NCBI GenBank assembly: GCA_019634715.1
Contig: JAHCAU010000015.1
Location: 1 to 64,000 of the forward strand
Length of the DNA stretch: 64,000 nt
Direction of reading: 5' to 3'
From: Lysobacter sp.
Lineage (GTDB): Bacteria > Pseudomonadota > Gammaproteobacteria > Xanthomonadales > Xanthomonadaceae
In this document: positions 28,935 through 37,665 of the stretch, in pieces
Layout: the number at the start of each line of letters is the position of its first letter
How positions within the stretch are numbered: position 1 is the first letter of the stretch
Translations under genes and position numbers: made by a program
The notes under the pieces: model-generated
Database searches by the model: none
Told to the model about the DNA's origin: nothing
Seen by the model: the letters and a program-made list of their open reading frames with translations, nothing else

Positions 28935-31331
28935 ATGCATCGCCTGATGATTGCCCTGTGCTGTTCCGCCGGTCTCCTGGCTGCGACGCCGGTCCTGGCC
29001 GCGGAACCTGCATCGCCCGTCGCTTCCACGCAGAAGCGCACGAACGCCTTCGTCGCCACCGACATCGATCGCGCCAACGGCCGCGTGCGCATCGACCTGG
29101 CGACCTTGCCCGGTGAATTCCTGATGGTCGCCACGCTCGAACGCGCCATCGGTTCCAACGACATCGGCCTGGACCGCGCGCAGAACGTCGATCCGCTGCT
29201 GGTCGAATTCCGCCGCGCCGGCAGGCGCGCGCTGCTGGTGCAGAAGAACATGCGCTTCGTCGCGCGTTCGGACGATGCCGACGAAGCCGCCGCCACGCGC
29301 GATGCATTCGCCGAATCCGTGCTGTGGTCCGGCGAGATCGCGACCGATGCGGCCGGGCGGCAGTGGCTCGACATCGGCGGCCTGCTCGCCAGCGACCTCA
29401 TCGGCGTCGCCGACCGCCTGGACGCGAAGAAGCAGGGCAAGCACGCGCTGTCCGCCGAGCGCAGCGCCGTGCTCGCCGAAGACACCCGCGTGTTCCCCGA
29501 CAACGTCGAATTCGCTGCGCTGCTCACCTTCGCCGGCGAAGGGCAGGGCGCGTTCGCGCGCCAGGCGGCCGCCGATGCCCGGCGCATCACCGTCAGGCAG
29601 CGCGTGAGTTTCGTGCGCCTGCCCGATGCCGGTTATCGCCCGCTTGCCTACCACCCCGGCTCCGGCGCCTACAGCCATGCCTTCTTCGATTTCGCGCAGC
29701 CGATCGACCGCAACCTCGAAGTGCGCCTGCAGCCACGCTTCCGTCTCGAAAAGACCGATCCCGGCGCCGCGCGCAGCCGGGTGAAGAAGCCGATCGTCTT
29801 CCATCTCGATCGCGGCACGCCCGAGCCGATCCGCAGCGCGCTGCTCGAAGGCGCGAACTGGTGGAAGGCCGCGTTCGAGTCCGCCGGTTTCATCGACGCC
29901 TTCCGCGCCGAACTCGCGCCCGAAGGCCTGTCGATGAGCGACGTGCGCTACAACACCATCACCTGGACGCATCGCGCCACGCGCGGCTGGTCCTACGGCG
30001 GCGGCCTGGTCGATCCGCGCACCGGCGAGATCATCAAGGGCTACGTCAACCTCGGTTCGCAGCGCGTGCGCCAGGACCTGCTGATCGCCGAGGGCCTGCT
30101 CGCGCCGCATCGCCCGGGTGCCGATCCGGCCTTGATGGAAGAAGCCAAGCGCATGGCGCTCGATCGATTGAAGCAGTTGTCCGCACACGAGATCGGCCAT
30201 GCGCTCGGCTTCGCCCACAACTTCGCCGCCAGCCGCACGGGCGAGGGTTCGGTCCTGGATTATCCGCATCCGATGATGACGCTCGGCGCCGACGGCCAGC
30301 CGCGGCTCGCGTCGGCCTATCGCACCGGCACCAGCGACTGGGACCACTTTCTCGTCGCATACGGCTATGGCGAGTTTCCGCCCGAGCGCGAAGCGACGGA
30401 ACGGGCGCGGCTGCGCGCCGACATCGCGGCGAAGGGCTATGCGTACGTGTCCGATCCCGATGCGCGCGTCGGCGGCGACGTGCATGCCGAGGGCGTGCTG
30501 TGGGACATCCCCGGCGATCCGCTCGATGGTCTCGACCACCTGCTGCGCGTGCGCAGGGCCGCGCTCGCGCGCTTCGCCGAGGGCGCGCTGCCGCCGGACC
30601 GCCAGAACGGCGATGCCGAACGCCGGTTGGTGCCCATCTACCTGCTCCATCGCTACCAGGCCGAAGCCGCGATGCGCCTGCTCGGCGGTGGCGAGTACCG
30701 GTATGGCCTGCTCGGCGACCAGGCCGGCGGCGTGCGCGTCACCGACGGCGCGCGCCAGGCGAAGGCGCTGGCCGCCGCATCGTCCTTGCTGTCGCTCGAC
30801 GTGCTGTCGCTGCCGCCGTCGGTGCTCGCCGTGCTGTCGCCGCCGTCGAACGAATACGCGCGCGGCGTCGAATACATCGACACGCGCATGGCGCCGGTGT
30901 TCGATCCCGTGCAGGCCGCCGCCGTGGCCGCCGCGCTGGTCGCGCAGCAGGGCTTCCATCCCGCGCGCCTTAACCGGCTGGCGTGGCAGCATGGCCAGGA
31001 CACCGCCGTGCCGTCGCCTGCGAGCGTGTTCGATGCCCTGGTCGCGCGGCCGTGGCGGGAAGCGCCGGCAACGGGGCAGGGCGCGCTGCTGCAGTCCTCG
31101 CGCAACTGGACGATGCTCGACGCCGCGCTGCTCGCGCTCGACGGCGGCGAACTGCATCCCGGCGTCGCCGCGCAGTGGCGCGCCGCGCTGCGCGCCTTCG
31201 CGGATGCGCAGGGTCGCGCGAAGGATGCGGATCGCCAGGCCGCCGCCGCGCACGTGCGTCGCTATCTCGACGATCCCGCCTCGGTGAAGCTGCGCCCGCT
31301 GCCGACGATCCCGCCGGGCGCGCCGATCTGA
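28935..31331 (+). CDS. Secreted zinc-dependent metalloprotease (metzincin, DUF5117-type)
   Basis: A 798-residue exported protease. The signal peptide is MHRLMIALCCSAGLLAATPVLAA. An N-terminal half rich in beta strands (DUF5117-like, residues 35-250) leads to the extended zinc motif HEIGHALGFAH (HExxHxxGxxH, residues 418-428), with a following Met-containing turn likely in the HPMMTLGADG region. The C-terminal third is largely helical and Ala-rich. Related proteins occur widely in Xanthomonadaceae and Bacteroidetes as putative zinc-dependent metalloproteases; the substrate is unknown. An alternative longer frame upstream is rejected because this ATG gives the signal peptide. Confidence 0.88.
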   Translation: MHRLMIALCCSAGLLAATPVLAAEPASPVASTQKRTNAFVATDIDRANGRVRIDLATLPGEFLMVATLERAIGSNDIGLDRAQNVDPLLVEFRRAGRRALLVQKNMRFVARSDDADEAAATRDAFAESVLWSGEIATDAAGRQWLDIGGLLASDLIGVADRLDAKKQGKHALSAERSAVLAEDTRVFPDNVEFAALLTFAGEGQGAFARQAAADARRITVRQRVSFVRLPDAGYRPLAYHPGSGAYSHAFFDFAQPIDRNLEVRLQPRFRLEKTDPGAARSRVKKPIVFHLDRGTPEPIRSALLEGANWWKAAFESAGFIDAFRAELAPEGLSMSDVRYNTITWTHRATRGWSYGGGLVDPRTGEIIKGYVNLGSQRVRQDLLIAEGLLAPHRPGADPALMEEAKRMALDRLKQLSAHEIGHALGFAHNFAASRTGEGSVLDYPHPMMTLGADGQPRLASAYRTGTSDWDHFLVAYGYGEFPPEREATERARLRADIAAKGYAYVSDPDARVGGDVHAEGVLWDIPGDPLDGLDHLLRVRRAALARFAEGALPPDRQNGDAERRLVPIYLLHRYQAEAAMRLLGGGEYRYGLLGDQAGGVRVTDGARQAKALAAASSLLSLDVLSLPPSVLAVLSPPSNEYARGVEYIDTRMAPVFDPVQAAAVAAALVAQQGFHPARLNRLAWQHGQDTAVPSPASVFDALVARPWREAPATGQGALLQSSRNWTMLDAALLALDGGELHPGVAAQWRAALRAFADAQGRAKDADRQAAAAHVRRYLDDPASVKLRPLPTIPPGAPI

Positions 31332-31355
31332 AATTCGCGTGGCATCAACAACGAA

Positions 31356-32264
31356 TCAACGCGCCTGCGCGTTCCGGCAGAACTTCTTCCGGTATTCCAT
31401 CGCCTTCGGCATCAGCGCCTGCAGGTTCTGGATGCGCGTGCCCGGGTTCGGATGCGTGGACGAGAACTCCGGCGGCGCCTGGCCGCCGCTGGCTTCGCTC
31501 ATTCGCTCCCACAGCGGCACCGCTTCCTGCGGGTCGAAGCAGGCGGCGGCGGCCAGCATCAGGCCCACCTCGTCCGCCTGGGTCTCGTGCTTGCGCGCGT
31601 AGGGCAGCAGGTAGCCGTAGCCCATCGCCGCCTGGATCATCTGCTGCTGCTGCGGGTCCATGCCGCTCATGCTGCCGGCCATCTGGCCGATCTGGCTGAG
31701 CTTCTGCTGCGACATGCGCTGAGCGCCGTGGCGGAGCAGGGCATGCGCGATCTCGTGGCCCATCACCACCGCCACCGCATCGGCGTTCTGCGCCACCGGC
31801 AGCAGGCCGGTGTACACCGCCATCTTGCCGCCCGGCAGGCAGAACGCGTTCGCCTGGTCCGACTGGATCACGTTCACGTCCCACTCGAACTCGCGCCAGA
31901 ACCCGTTCGGCTGCTTGCCGTTCTCCGCCGCCAGCGCCGCTTCCACTTCCGGCACCTTCGCGATCAGCCGCCGCGCGATCTCGCGGACCTGCCGGGCCAC
32001 CTGCGAATTCGGGTCGACCGGGCGCTCCTTCGACAGGATGTCCTCGTAGGCCTGCAGGCCCAGCGCCTTTTCCTCGTTCACCGAGATGCTGCTGTCGATC
32101 AGCACCTGCTCGCCGGTGTACGGGTCCTCGGTGCGGTTCGAGAACCAGTAGTACGCGCCGTACAGCACGAAGCCGATGAGGATGATGAAGCGCGGGTTGA
32201 TGCCGCCGCCCCGGCGCTGTCCGCCGTGCGATTGCCGGCCGCCGCCGAAAGGGTTCTGTCGCAT
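31356..32264 (-). CDS. M48 family metalloprotease, membrane-anchored
   Basis: A 302-residue Oma1/BepA-type M48 protease. A Gly/Arg-rich start and one membrane helix (residues 26-42, FIILIGFVLYGAYYWF) anchor it, and the catalytic part faces the periplasm. Zinc ligands are His170 and His174 in HEIAH, with Glu232 in ADEVGL as third. The region around SSTHPNPGTRIQNL is the conserved C-terminal M48 signature. Such proteases usually take part in envelope protein quality control. GAGGA eight bases upstream supports the start. It is convergent with the metzincin gene, with only 24 bases between the stops, and lies downstream of the lipoprotein gene at 32361 on the same strand. Confidence 0.9.
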   Translation of the reverse strand: MRQNPFGGGRQSHGGQRRGGGINPRFIILIGFVLYGAYYWFSNRTEDPYTGEQVLIDSSISVNEEKALGLQAYEDILSKERPVDPNSQVARQVREIARRLIAKVPEVEAALAAENGKQPNGFWREFEWDVNVIQSDQANAFCLPGGKMAVYTGLLPVAQNADAVAVVMGHEIAHALLRHGAQRMSQQKLSQIGQMAGSMSGMDPQQQQMIQAAMGYGYLLPYARKHETQADEVGLMLAAAACFDPQEAVPLWERMSEASGGQAPPEFSSTHPNPGTRIQNLQALMPKAMEYRKKFCRNAQAR

Positions 32265-32360
32265 CGTCTGGTCCTCGGGTTCGTCTGTCGCAGTGCGTTG
32301 TTGCGGCACAGGGATGGGCCGCTCGCGAATCGATCGCGCGGGCGATCGATTCGTGTTGAT

Positions 32361-34244
32361 TCAGATGTCGCGCACCACGCGGAAGCCCACCACCGCATTG
32401 GTGTCGTCGTACTCCGCCTGGCGCCGCCACGCTGCACGTGTCTGCGCCGGTGCGTTCGACCACGCGCCGCCGCGCACCACGCGCGTGCGGCAGCCGGGGT
32501 TGACCCAGGCCTCGCCGTTGGTCGGCGCGCGGCGGTAGCCATCATGCCAGCAATCGGCGACCCACTCGCTGACGTTGCCCTCCATGTCGTGCGCGCCGAA
32601 CGCATTCGCACGGAAGCGCGCCACCGGCGCCGGCCCCCAGTAGCCATCGCGGTAGCCCACGAATGCATTGCCCCAGCTGCGCCCCGCCGGCGAGCGGTCG
32701 CCGCCGCCGGTGAGGTTGCCGGTGCCCGGCGTCGGCGGCTGGTCGCCCCAGGGGTAGCGCCCCGGCTGGCCCGCGCGCAGCACGTATTCGAATTCCGCCT
32801 CGCTCGGCAGCCGGTAGCGCTGGCCGCTGCGCTCCGACAGCCAGCCGGCGTAGGCCTCTGCATCCTTCGCGCTGACGTGCAGCACGGGCATGTCGTCCGC
32901 CGCCGGGCGTCCCAGGTAGTCGTGGCGCCAGTCCACGCCGCTGCGGCGCACGAAGGTGCCGCCGCGTTCGTCGTACACCAGCGAATGCCCGCGTCGCTCC
33001 GCGCGCGGCCTGTGCCCCGTGGCCTGCAGGAAGCGGCGGAACTCGCCCACCGTCGTCTCGGTGACCGAGATCGCGAAGCCGCGGTCGAAGCGCACGTAGC
33101 GCGACGGCCGCTCCGAGCCGGTCGCATCCGGCTCGGTGTCGCGCGCGCCCATGCGGAAACCGCCGTGCGGCACCACCACCATCCGCGGCCCGCGCCCGCC
33201 GCCCTCCAGCGCATCGGTGAAACGCTGGCCCGGCCGCATCAGGCCGTAATGCGTGGCCAGATCGATGCGCGTGCGCAGTTCCTTCGCGGACGCATCGCCC
33301 GGCGGCGCGATGCGCAGCATCACCGCCAGCAGCTCGCGCGCCTTTTCGAGGTGGTTGCGCCGCCCCGGCTGCGCCAGCAGCGCCAGCCCCTCGTCGCGCA
33401 GCAGCGCGACCTGGAAGCGGCGGATCTGCTCCACCTGCTCGCGCCCGGCCTCCACGGTGCCGAAGCCCGGCCGCACCTTCTCCGCTTCGCCCAGCCAGCG
33501 CTCGGCGGTGGCGAAATCCGCGCGGATCGCCGCTTCCTCCGCGCGCCGGATCAGCGCGCTTTCCACCGCCGCCACGCCCTGCATCGCGCGGGCCTGCTCC
33601 GGCTGCAGCGCCAGCACCTTGCGGAACAGCGGCAGCGCGCCGTCGCCGCCCTGTTCGCCCAGCCTGTCGTCCGCCAGCGCACGCTCGCCGGCCTCGTTCA
33701 GCGTCCACAGCTCGTCGGCCAGGTCCACGCGTTTGAGGTAGGCCGCGCCGTCCTCGGTGCGCTGCATCTCCACCGCGCGCATCACCGATGCGATCGCATG
33801 CGCCCGCCGCAGCGCCGCCTCGTCGTCGCCGGCCTCGGCCAGCGCCTCGTCGCCGGCCTCGCGCAGGCGCTGCAGGGCGCGATCGAGGCCTTGCGCGGCC
33901 TGGCCATCTTCCCGATTGAAATCGAGCAGGGCGAGGTAGAGGGGGATGGCCGCTTCGCCGTCCTCGAACAGATGGTCGCGGGCCAGCGCCGCTGCGGCCC
34001 GGCGGTGCGCCGCCTGCGGGTCTTCCGGGTCGAACACCGCGATCGGCCGCCGCCAGGTCAACTGCTCGGCGATCGCATGGTCGCCACCGATGGTCACCTC
34101 GCCCTCGCGCCGCGCCGCGCCCTCGGGCGCCTTCGCCCCATCCTCACGGTCGCCGCCGCAGGCGCCCAGCAGCCCCAGCGCGGCCGACAACGCCAGCCCC
34201 CGCCATGCCACCGCCTTCGCCCGTCGATTCGTACCCGCGTCCAC
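32361..34244 (-). CDS. Lipoprotein with SUMF1/formylglycine-enzyme-like domain lacking catalytic Cys
   Basis: A 627-residue putative lipoprotein (start GTG, signal peptide VAWRGLALSAALGLLGAC). Residues 60-370 are helical and TPR-like (repeated RALEL/ALPLFRKVLALQPEQARAMQG). Residues 375-625 form a C-type-lectin-like SUMF1 domain: MVVVPHGGFRMGARDTEPDATGSERPSRYV, LPSEAEFEYVLRAG, FGAHDMEGNVSEWVADCW, VVRGGAW and VGFRVVRD. Formylglycine-generating enzymes need two Cys just after RGG; here that segment reads RGGAWSNAPAQTRAAWR with no Cys, so sulfatase activation is unlikely. Proteins of this type are often structural or ligand-binding. GGGAG precedes the GTG. It lies 97 bases before the M48 gene on the same strand. 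Confidence 0.82.
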   Translation of the reverse strand: MDAGTNRRAKAVAWRGLALSAALGLLGACGGDREDGAKAPEGAARREGEVTIGGDHAIAEQLTWRRPIAVFDPEDPQAAHRRAAAALARDHLFEDGEAAIPLYLALLDFNREDGQAAQGLDRALQRLREAGDEALAEAGDDEAALRRAHAIASVMRAVEMQRTEDGAAYLKRVDLADELWTLNEAGERALADDRLGEQGGDGALPLFRKVLALQPEQARAMQGVAAVESALIRRAEEAAIRADFATAERWLGEAEKVRPGFGTVEAGREQVEQIRRFQVALLRDEGLALLAQPGRRNHLEKARELLAVMLRIAPPGDASAKELRTRIDLATHYGLMRPGQRFTDALEGGGRGPRMVVVPHGGFRMGARDTEPDATGSERPSRYVRFDRGFAISVTETTVGEFRRFLQATGHRPRAERRGHSLVYDERGGTFVRRSGVDWRHDYLGRPAADDMPVLHVSAKDAEAYAGWLSERSGQRYRLPSEAEFEYVLRAGQPGRYPWGDQPPTPGTGNLTGGGDRSPAGRSWGNAFVGYRDGYWGPAPVARFRANAFGAHDMEGNVSEWVADCWHDGYRRAPTNGEAWVNPGCRTRVVRGGAWSNAPAQTRAAWRRQAEYDDTNAVVGFRVVRDI

Positions 34245-34340
34245 TCGTCGCTCCCGTGCCCGGCGGTCACCGTAGCGGGTCGCGCCTGACCCGGACCGCA
34301 CTCCGGTAGCATAACGGCCCCTCACTCCCGGACCGAGCCC

Positions 34341-35462
34341 GTGCCGCGCTGGATCGACACCCCCGCACCGCTGAACGCCCTGCACGACACGCTCATCGCC
34401 GCCGCGTCCGCCGGCACCCCGCCCGTGATCGGCCTCGACACCGAATTCGTCCGCGAACGCACCTACTGGCCGCAGCTGGCCCTGGTGCAGATCAGTACCG
34501 GTCTGTCCGACGACGACATCCTGCTCGTCGACCCCCTGCGCCCCGGCCTGCCCGAGGCCCTGGCCGCGATCCTCGCCGACACCCGCATCCTCAAGGTCAT
34601 GCACAGCGCCGGCGAAGACCTCGTCGCCCTCAAGCACACCTGCAAGGCCCTGCCCGAGCCGCTGTTCGACACCCAGGTCGCCGCCGCCCTCACCGGCGTC
34701 GGCGCCGGGCTGGGCTACCAGCGCATCCTGCTCGAACTGCTGGGCGTGAACGTCGACAAGGGCGAGACCCGCTCCGACTGGCTGCGCCGCCCGCTGTCCG
34801 ATTCGCAGCTGCACTACGCCGCCGACGACGTGCGCCACCTCCACGCCCTGCATCGCGAACTGGTCGACAAGCTCGAGCTCTTCGACCGCACCGAATGGCT
34901 GCAGGAAGACTGCGCGCGCATGCTGGCCAACGCCGCCCAGGACGACGCCGACCGCTGGCCGCACCTCGGCATGCGCTCGGCCCAGTTCCTCGACCGCGAC
35001 GGCCAGGTCCGCCTGCTGCGCCTGCTGCGCTGGCGCGAGGCCTACGCCCGCGACCACGACCGCCCGCGCAGCTGGATCCTCGACAACGAACTCGCTGCCG
35101 GCCTCGCCCGCACCCCGCCGCGCGACCTCGCCGACCTGCAGCGCGCCTTCGACGCCTCGCCCAAGGCCCCCCGCAAGCTCGCCGCGCAGATCCTCGCCGC
35201 CGTGCAGACCCCGCTGCCCGACGAAGCCGACATGCCCCTTGCCCGGGGCGACGACCGCGACCGCGCCACCTACAAGCAGTTGCAGCAGGCCGTCGCCGCC
35301 CGCAGCGCCGAGCTGGGCCTGCCCGACGGCGTCCTCGCCTCCCGCCGCTGGCTCGAAGCCCTGCAGGACGGCGAAGACTGGCCCGGCGCCCTCTCCGGCT
35401 GGCGCCGCACCCAGCTCGAACCCGCCCTGGCCCCCGTCCTCGCCACGATTGGCAAGCGCTGA
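34341..35462 (+). CDS. rnd: Ribonuclease D
   Basis: A 373-residue 3'-5' exoribonuclease that trims tRNA precursors. The DEDDy catalytic set is Asp33 and Glu35 (GLDTEFVRE), Asp93 (GEDLVALKH), Tyr159 and Asp163 (LHYAADDVRHL). One HRDC domain lies at about residues 205-290 and a second region extends to the end, as in E. coli RNase D. It starts with GTG. Its 3' end carries the promoter of the following tRNA gene, a fitting neighbour for a tRNA-processing enzyme. Confidence 0.96.
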   Translation: MPRWIDTPAPLNALHDTLIAAASAGTPPVIGLDTEFVRERTYWPQLALVQISTGLSDDDILLVDPLRPGLPEALAAILADTRILKVMHSAGEDLVALKHTCKALPEPLFDTQVAAALTGVGAGLGYQRILLELLGVNVDKGETRSDWLRRPLSDSQLHYAADDVRHLHALHRELVDKLELFDRTEWLQEDCARMLANAAQDDADRWPHLGMRSAQFLDRDGQVRLLRLLRWREAYARDHDRPRSWILDNELAAGLARTPPRDLADLQRAFDASPKAPRKLAAQILAAVQTPLPDEADMPLARGDDRDRATYKQLQQAVAARSAELGLPDGVLASRRWLEALQDGEDWPGALSGWRRTQLEPALAPVLATIGKR

Positions 35463-35478
35463 CCCACCGGCTTATACT
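35449..35478 (+). promoter_or_regulatory. Promoter of tRNA-Ala
   Basis: TTGGCA (35449-35454), an 18-base spacer and TATACT (35473-35478) make a strong sigma-70 match, followed by a GC-rich discriminator (GCCGTCCCGCGCGGG). It overlaps the end of rnd and lies 64 bases before the tRNA. Confidence 0.7.
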
Positions 35479-35542
35479 GCCGTCCCGCGCGGGACACCGC
35501 CCGCAGCCGCAAGTCCCCCCAAGGCTTGCCGCACCGCTACAC

Positions 35543-35618
<76 letters not shown>

Positions 35619-35623
35619 AATCG

Positions 35624-35653
35624 AAAAGCCAGCCTGAGAGGGCTGGCTTTTTT
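35624..35653 (+). terminator. Rho-independent terminator after tRNA-Ala
   Basis: AAAGCCAGCC and GGCTGGCTTT pair around a short GAGAG-containing loop, followed by a run of T (CTTTTTTG). It lies six bases after the tRNA CCA end. Confidence 0.9.
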
Positions 35654-35782
35654 GTTGACTGCGATCGGCTTCGATCTCGCACTTTTGATACCAGCCAGGC
35701 AGGTGCCCCGGCTCGCCACTGCGCCTATCATCCAGAGACAGTCAGTTGGGCATGGCCACACCGTCGAACAGGGGCGACACGG

Positions 35783-35911
35783 ATGACACCAGAAGCCAGG
35801 GCGCGTGAACAGATCGACCGCAAGCTGGAACTCGCGGGTGGGGTTGTACAGGACTTTGAAGAATTTGAATCTCGACGCCGACGTTTGGCGTCACGGTGCG
35901 CGAAGCGCTGA
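35783..35911 (+). pseudogene. Remnant resembling N terminus of type I restriction subunit HsdR
   Basis: The frame starting at 35783 reads TPEARAREQIDRKLELAGG, which resembles the usual start of HsdR proteins (TPEAxARxxIDxxLxxAGW, then VQD). After VVQD the likeness continues in another frame (KNLNLDA) and then a third (FGVTVREAL, comparable to GVAVRE in HsdR). So at least two frameshifts and a truncation are implied, and the first frame ends at 35911. The remaining gap, 35654-36045, holds no other gene that I can support. Confidence 0.5.
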
Positions 35912-35947
35912 GGGGCTGATCAGAAATATGACAAGGCTCAGCATGAG

Positions 35948-35977
35948 TTGCCTAGAGCAAATGATTAAGGATAGATC
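35948..35977 (+). promoter_or_regulatory. Possible promoter of the methyltransferase gene
   Basis: TTGCCT and TAGATC separated by 18 bases, in an AT-rich patch that begins abruptly near 35925. This would start transcription about 65 bases before the methyltransferase. It is inferred only from box likeness. Confidence 0.3.
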
Positions 35978-36045
35978 GCTAATGAGTTTTCGGCAGCGGG
36001 GCTGCGACATCGTACGTTCCACGACAGATACCCAAAAGGTGAAGT

Positions 36046-37665
36046 GTGCCAGTTCCTATAATTGATCTTTTTGCTGGCCCAGGAGGTCTTGGGGAAGGAT
36101 TCGCATCCCTGCAGGGCCACAAGCGACAGCCATACTTCGAGATTGCCCTTTCCATTGAAAAGGATGCTATCGCACATCGTACGCTGACCCTCAGGGCAGT
36201 GTTCAGGCGTTTGCGTGGAACTAAGCACGTCAAGCACTACTACAGCTACATACGAGGCGAGATCGACGAGTCCGCGTTCCGCAGCGTTCCTGCTGTGGCC
36301 AGCGCCTTCGAGCATGCAACTATCGAGGCGAGGTGTTTGGAGCTTGGCAAGTCCGACGAAGCCAGTATCGACAGGGAAATTTGTGCGGCACTGAAGGGGC
36401 AGGAAACCTGGGTGCTGATCGGCGGCCCGCCCTGCCAGGCCTATTCGCTGGCGGGGCGCTCCAGACGTGCCAATGACAAGGACTTTCACAAGGATGAAAA
36501 GCACTTCCTCTACAGGGAGTACCTGAGAATCATCCAAGTGCACAAGCCCACCATCTTCGTGATGGAGAATGTCAAAGGTCTACTCTCTTCGAAGCATTCC
36601 GGCGACCCGATGTTCGAGAAGATCATCGCGGATCTTTCGATGCCGACAGAAGGGCTCGAATATGAGATCCGATCTTTCACCAAGAAAGGCGACGGCAGTT
36701 CACTGCAACCCACCGATTATCTTATTCATTCTGAGCGCCATGGAATTCCGCAAAGCCGGCATCGCGTGATATTGCTCGGTGTGAGAAAGGGGCTGGGCAT
36801 GCCTCAACACCAATTGCTGGCTGCAGTAGCAAGGCCTGTCACGGTCAAACAGGCGATTGACGATCTCCCCCGAATCCGCAGCAAGCTGTCGCGTGGCGAC
36901 TCGGTGGAGGCATGGCGTAAGGCTGTTCAGGCAGCCCCTTCATACGTCAAGGGGTGGGGGGTGGAAAACGAATCCGACATGATCGAAAAAATGCGTGCCT
37001 CTGCCGTTGCGGCAACCAGCATTACGACTGGTGGCCCCTTCATTTCACGAATCTACAGAAGGCCGAAGAAGCCGACCGAGCTTCAGCAATGGCTGCACGA
37101 TCGAAGCCTGGGTGGCGTCTGTCAGCATGAAGCACGTGCGCACATGGCATCTGATCTTGCCCGCTATATTTTCTCGGCCAGCTTCGCTCATATATGGGGA
37201 TATTGCCCGCGGCTGGATGTGTTCCCTCCCAAGCTGCTTCCCGATCACATCAATGTACATGTCGATCGGGACTCCGAAGCCATCCCCTTCAAGGATCGAT
37301 TCCGTGTGCAGTGCAGAAACGAGCCGTCCACCACGGTGGTGGCTCACATTGCCAAGGATGGACACTACTACATCCACTACGACCCCTCTCAGTGTAGAAG
37401 TCTCACTGTCAGGGAAGCGGCACGACTCCAGACGTTTCCCGACAACTACGTCTTCGCAGGCAACCGCACGGAGCAGTACACCCAAGTCGGTAATGCGGTG
37501 CCTCCGTTGCTTGCCCACAAGCTGGCCAAAATCGTTCGTAGTCTTCTGAACGAGATGAGCAGGAGGAGGCGGATGCAGGCTGGTGATGCCGCACAGAAGA
37601 GGCCGACGGGAAGCATGCCGCGAAATCTGCCAGAACAGCTTCCGGTGCTTGCCGAAGCGGGCTAG
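36046..37665 (+). CDS. DNA (cytosine-5) methyltransferase
   Basis: A 539-residue C5-cytosine methyltransferase, the modification arm of the island. Motif I is DLFAGPGGLGEGF (residues 7-19), motif IV GGPPCQAYS with catalytic Cys130, motif VI MENVKGLL (Glu173), motif VIII QSRHRVILLGVR, and motifs IX-X are RSLTVREAARLQTFPDNY and TQVGNAVPPLLA. The section between VIII and IX (about residues 260-390) is the target-recognition region. It is longer than Dcm or M.HhaI. The start is a GTG behind AAAAGGTGAAG. GC is clearly lower than in rnd upstream. The last bases overlap the stop of the convergent vsr gene. The recognition sequence cannot be predicted here. Confidence 0.95.
   Translation: MPVPIIDLFAGPGGLGEGFASLQGHKRQPYFEIALSIEKDAIAHRTLTLRAVFRRLRGTKHVKHYYSYIRGEIDESAFRSVPAVASAFEHATIEARCLELGKSDEASIDREICAALKGQETWVLIGGPPCQAYSLAGRSRRANDKDFHKDEKHFLYREYLRIIQVHKPTIFVMENVKGLLSSKHSGDPMFEKIIADLSMPTEGLEYEIRSFTKKGDGSSLQPTDYLIHSERHGIPQSRHRVILLGVRKGLGMPQHQLLAAVARPVTVKQAIDDLPRIRSKLSRGDSVEAWRKAVQAAPSYVKGWGVENESDMIEKMRASAVAATSITTGGPFISRIYRRPKKPTELQQWLHDRSLGGVCQHEARAHMASDLARYIFSASFAHIWGYCPRLDVFPPKLLPDHINVHVDRDSEAIPFKDRFRVQCRNEPSTTVVAHIAKDGHYYIHYDPSQCRSLTVREAARLQTFPDNYVFAGNRTEQYTQVGNAVPPLLAHKLAKIVRSLLNEMSRRRRMQAGDAAQKRPTGSMPRNLPEQLPVLAEAG

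Noticed and set aside
32361..34244. Active sulfatase-modifying factor
   Set aside because: The segment after RGG lacks the two catalytic cysteines, and no sulfatase gene lies in the window.
35961..36065. Short open frame before the methyltransferase, possible controller protein
   Set aside because: It has no helix-turn-helix pattern and it overlaps the methyltransferase start in another frame.
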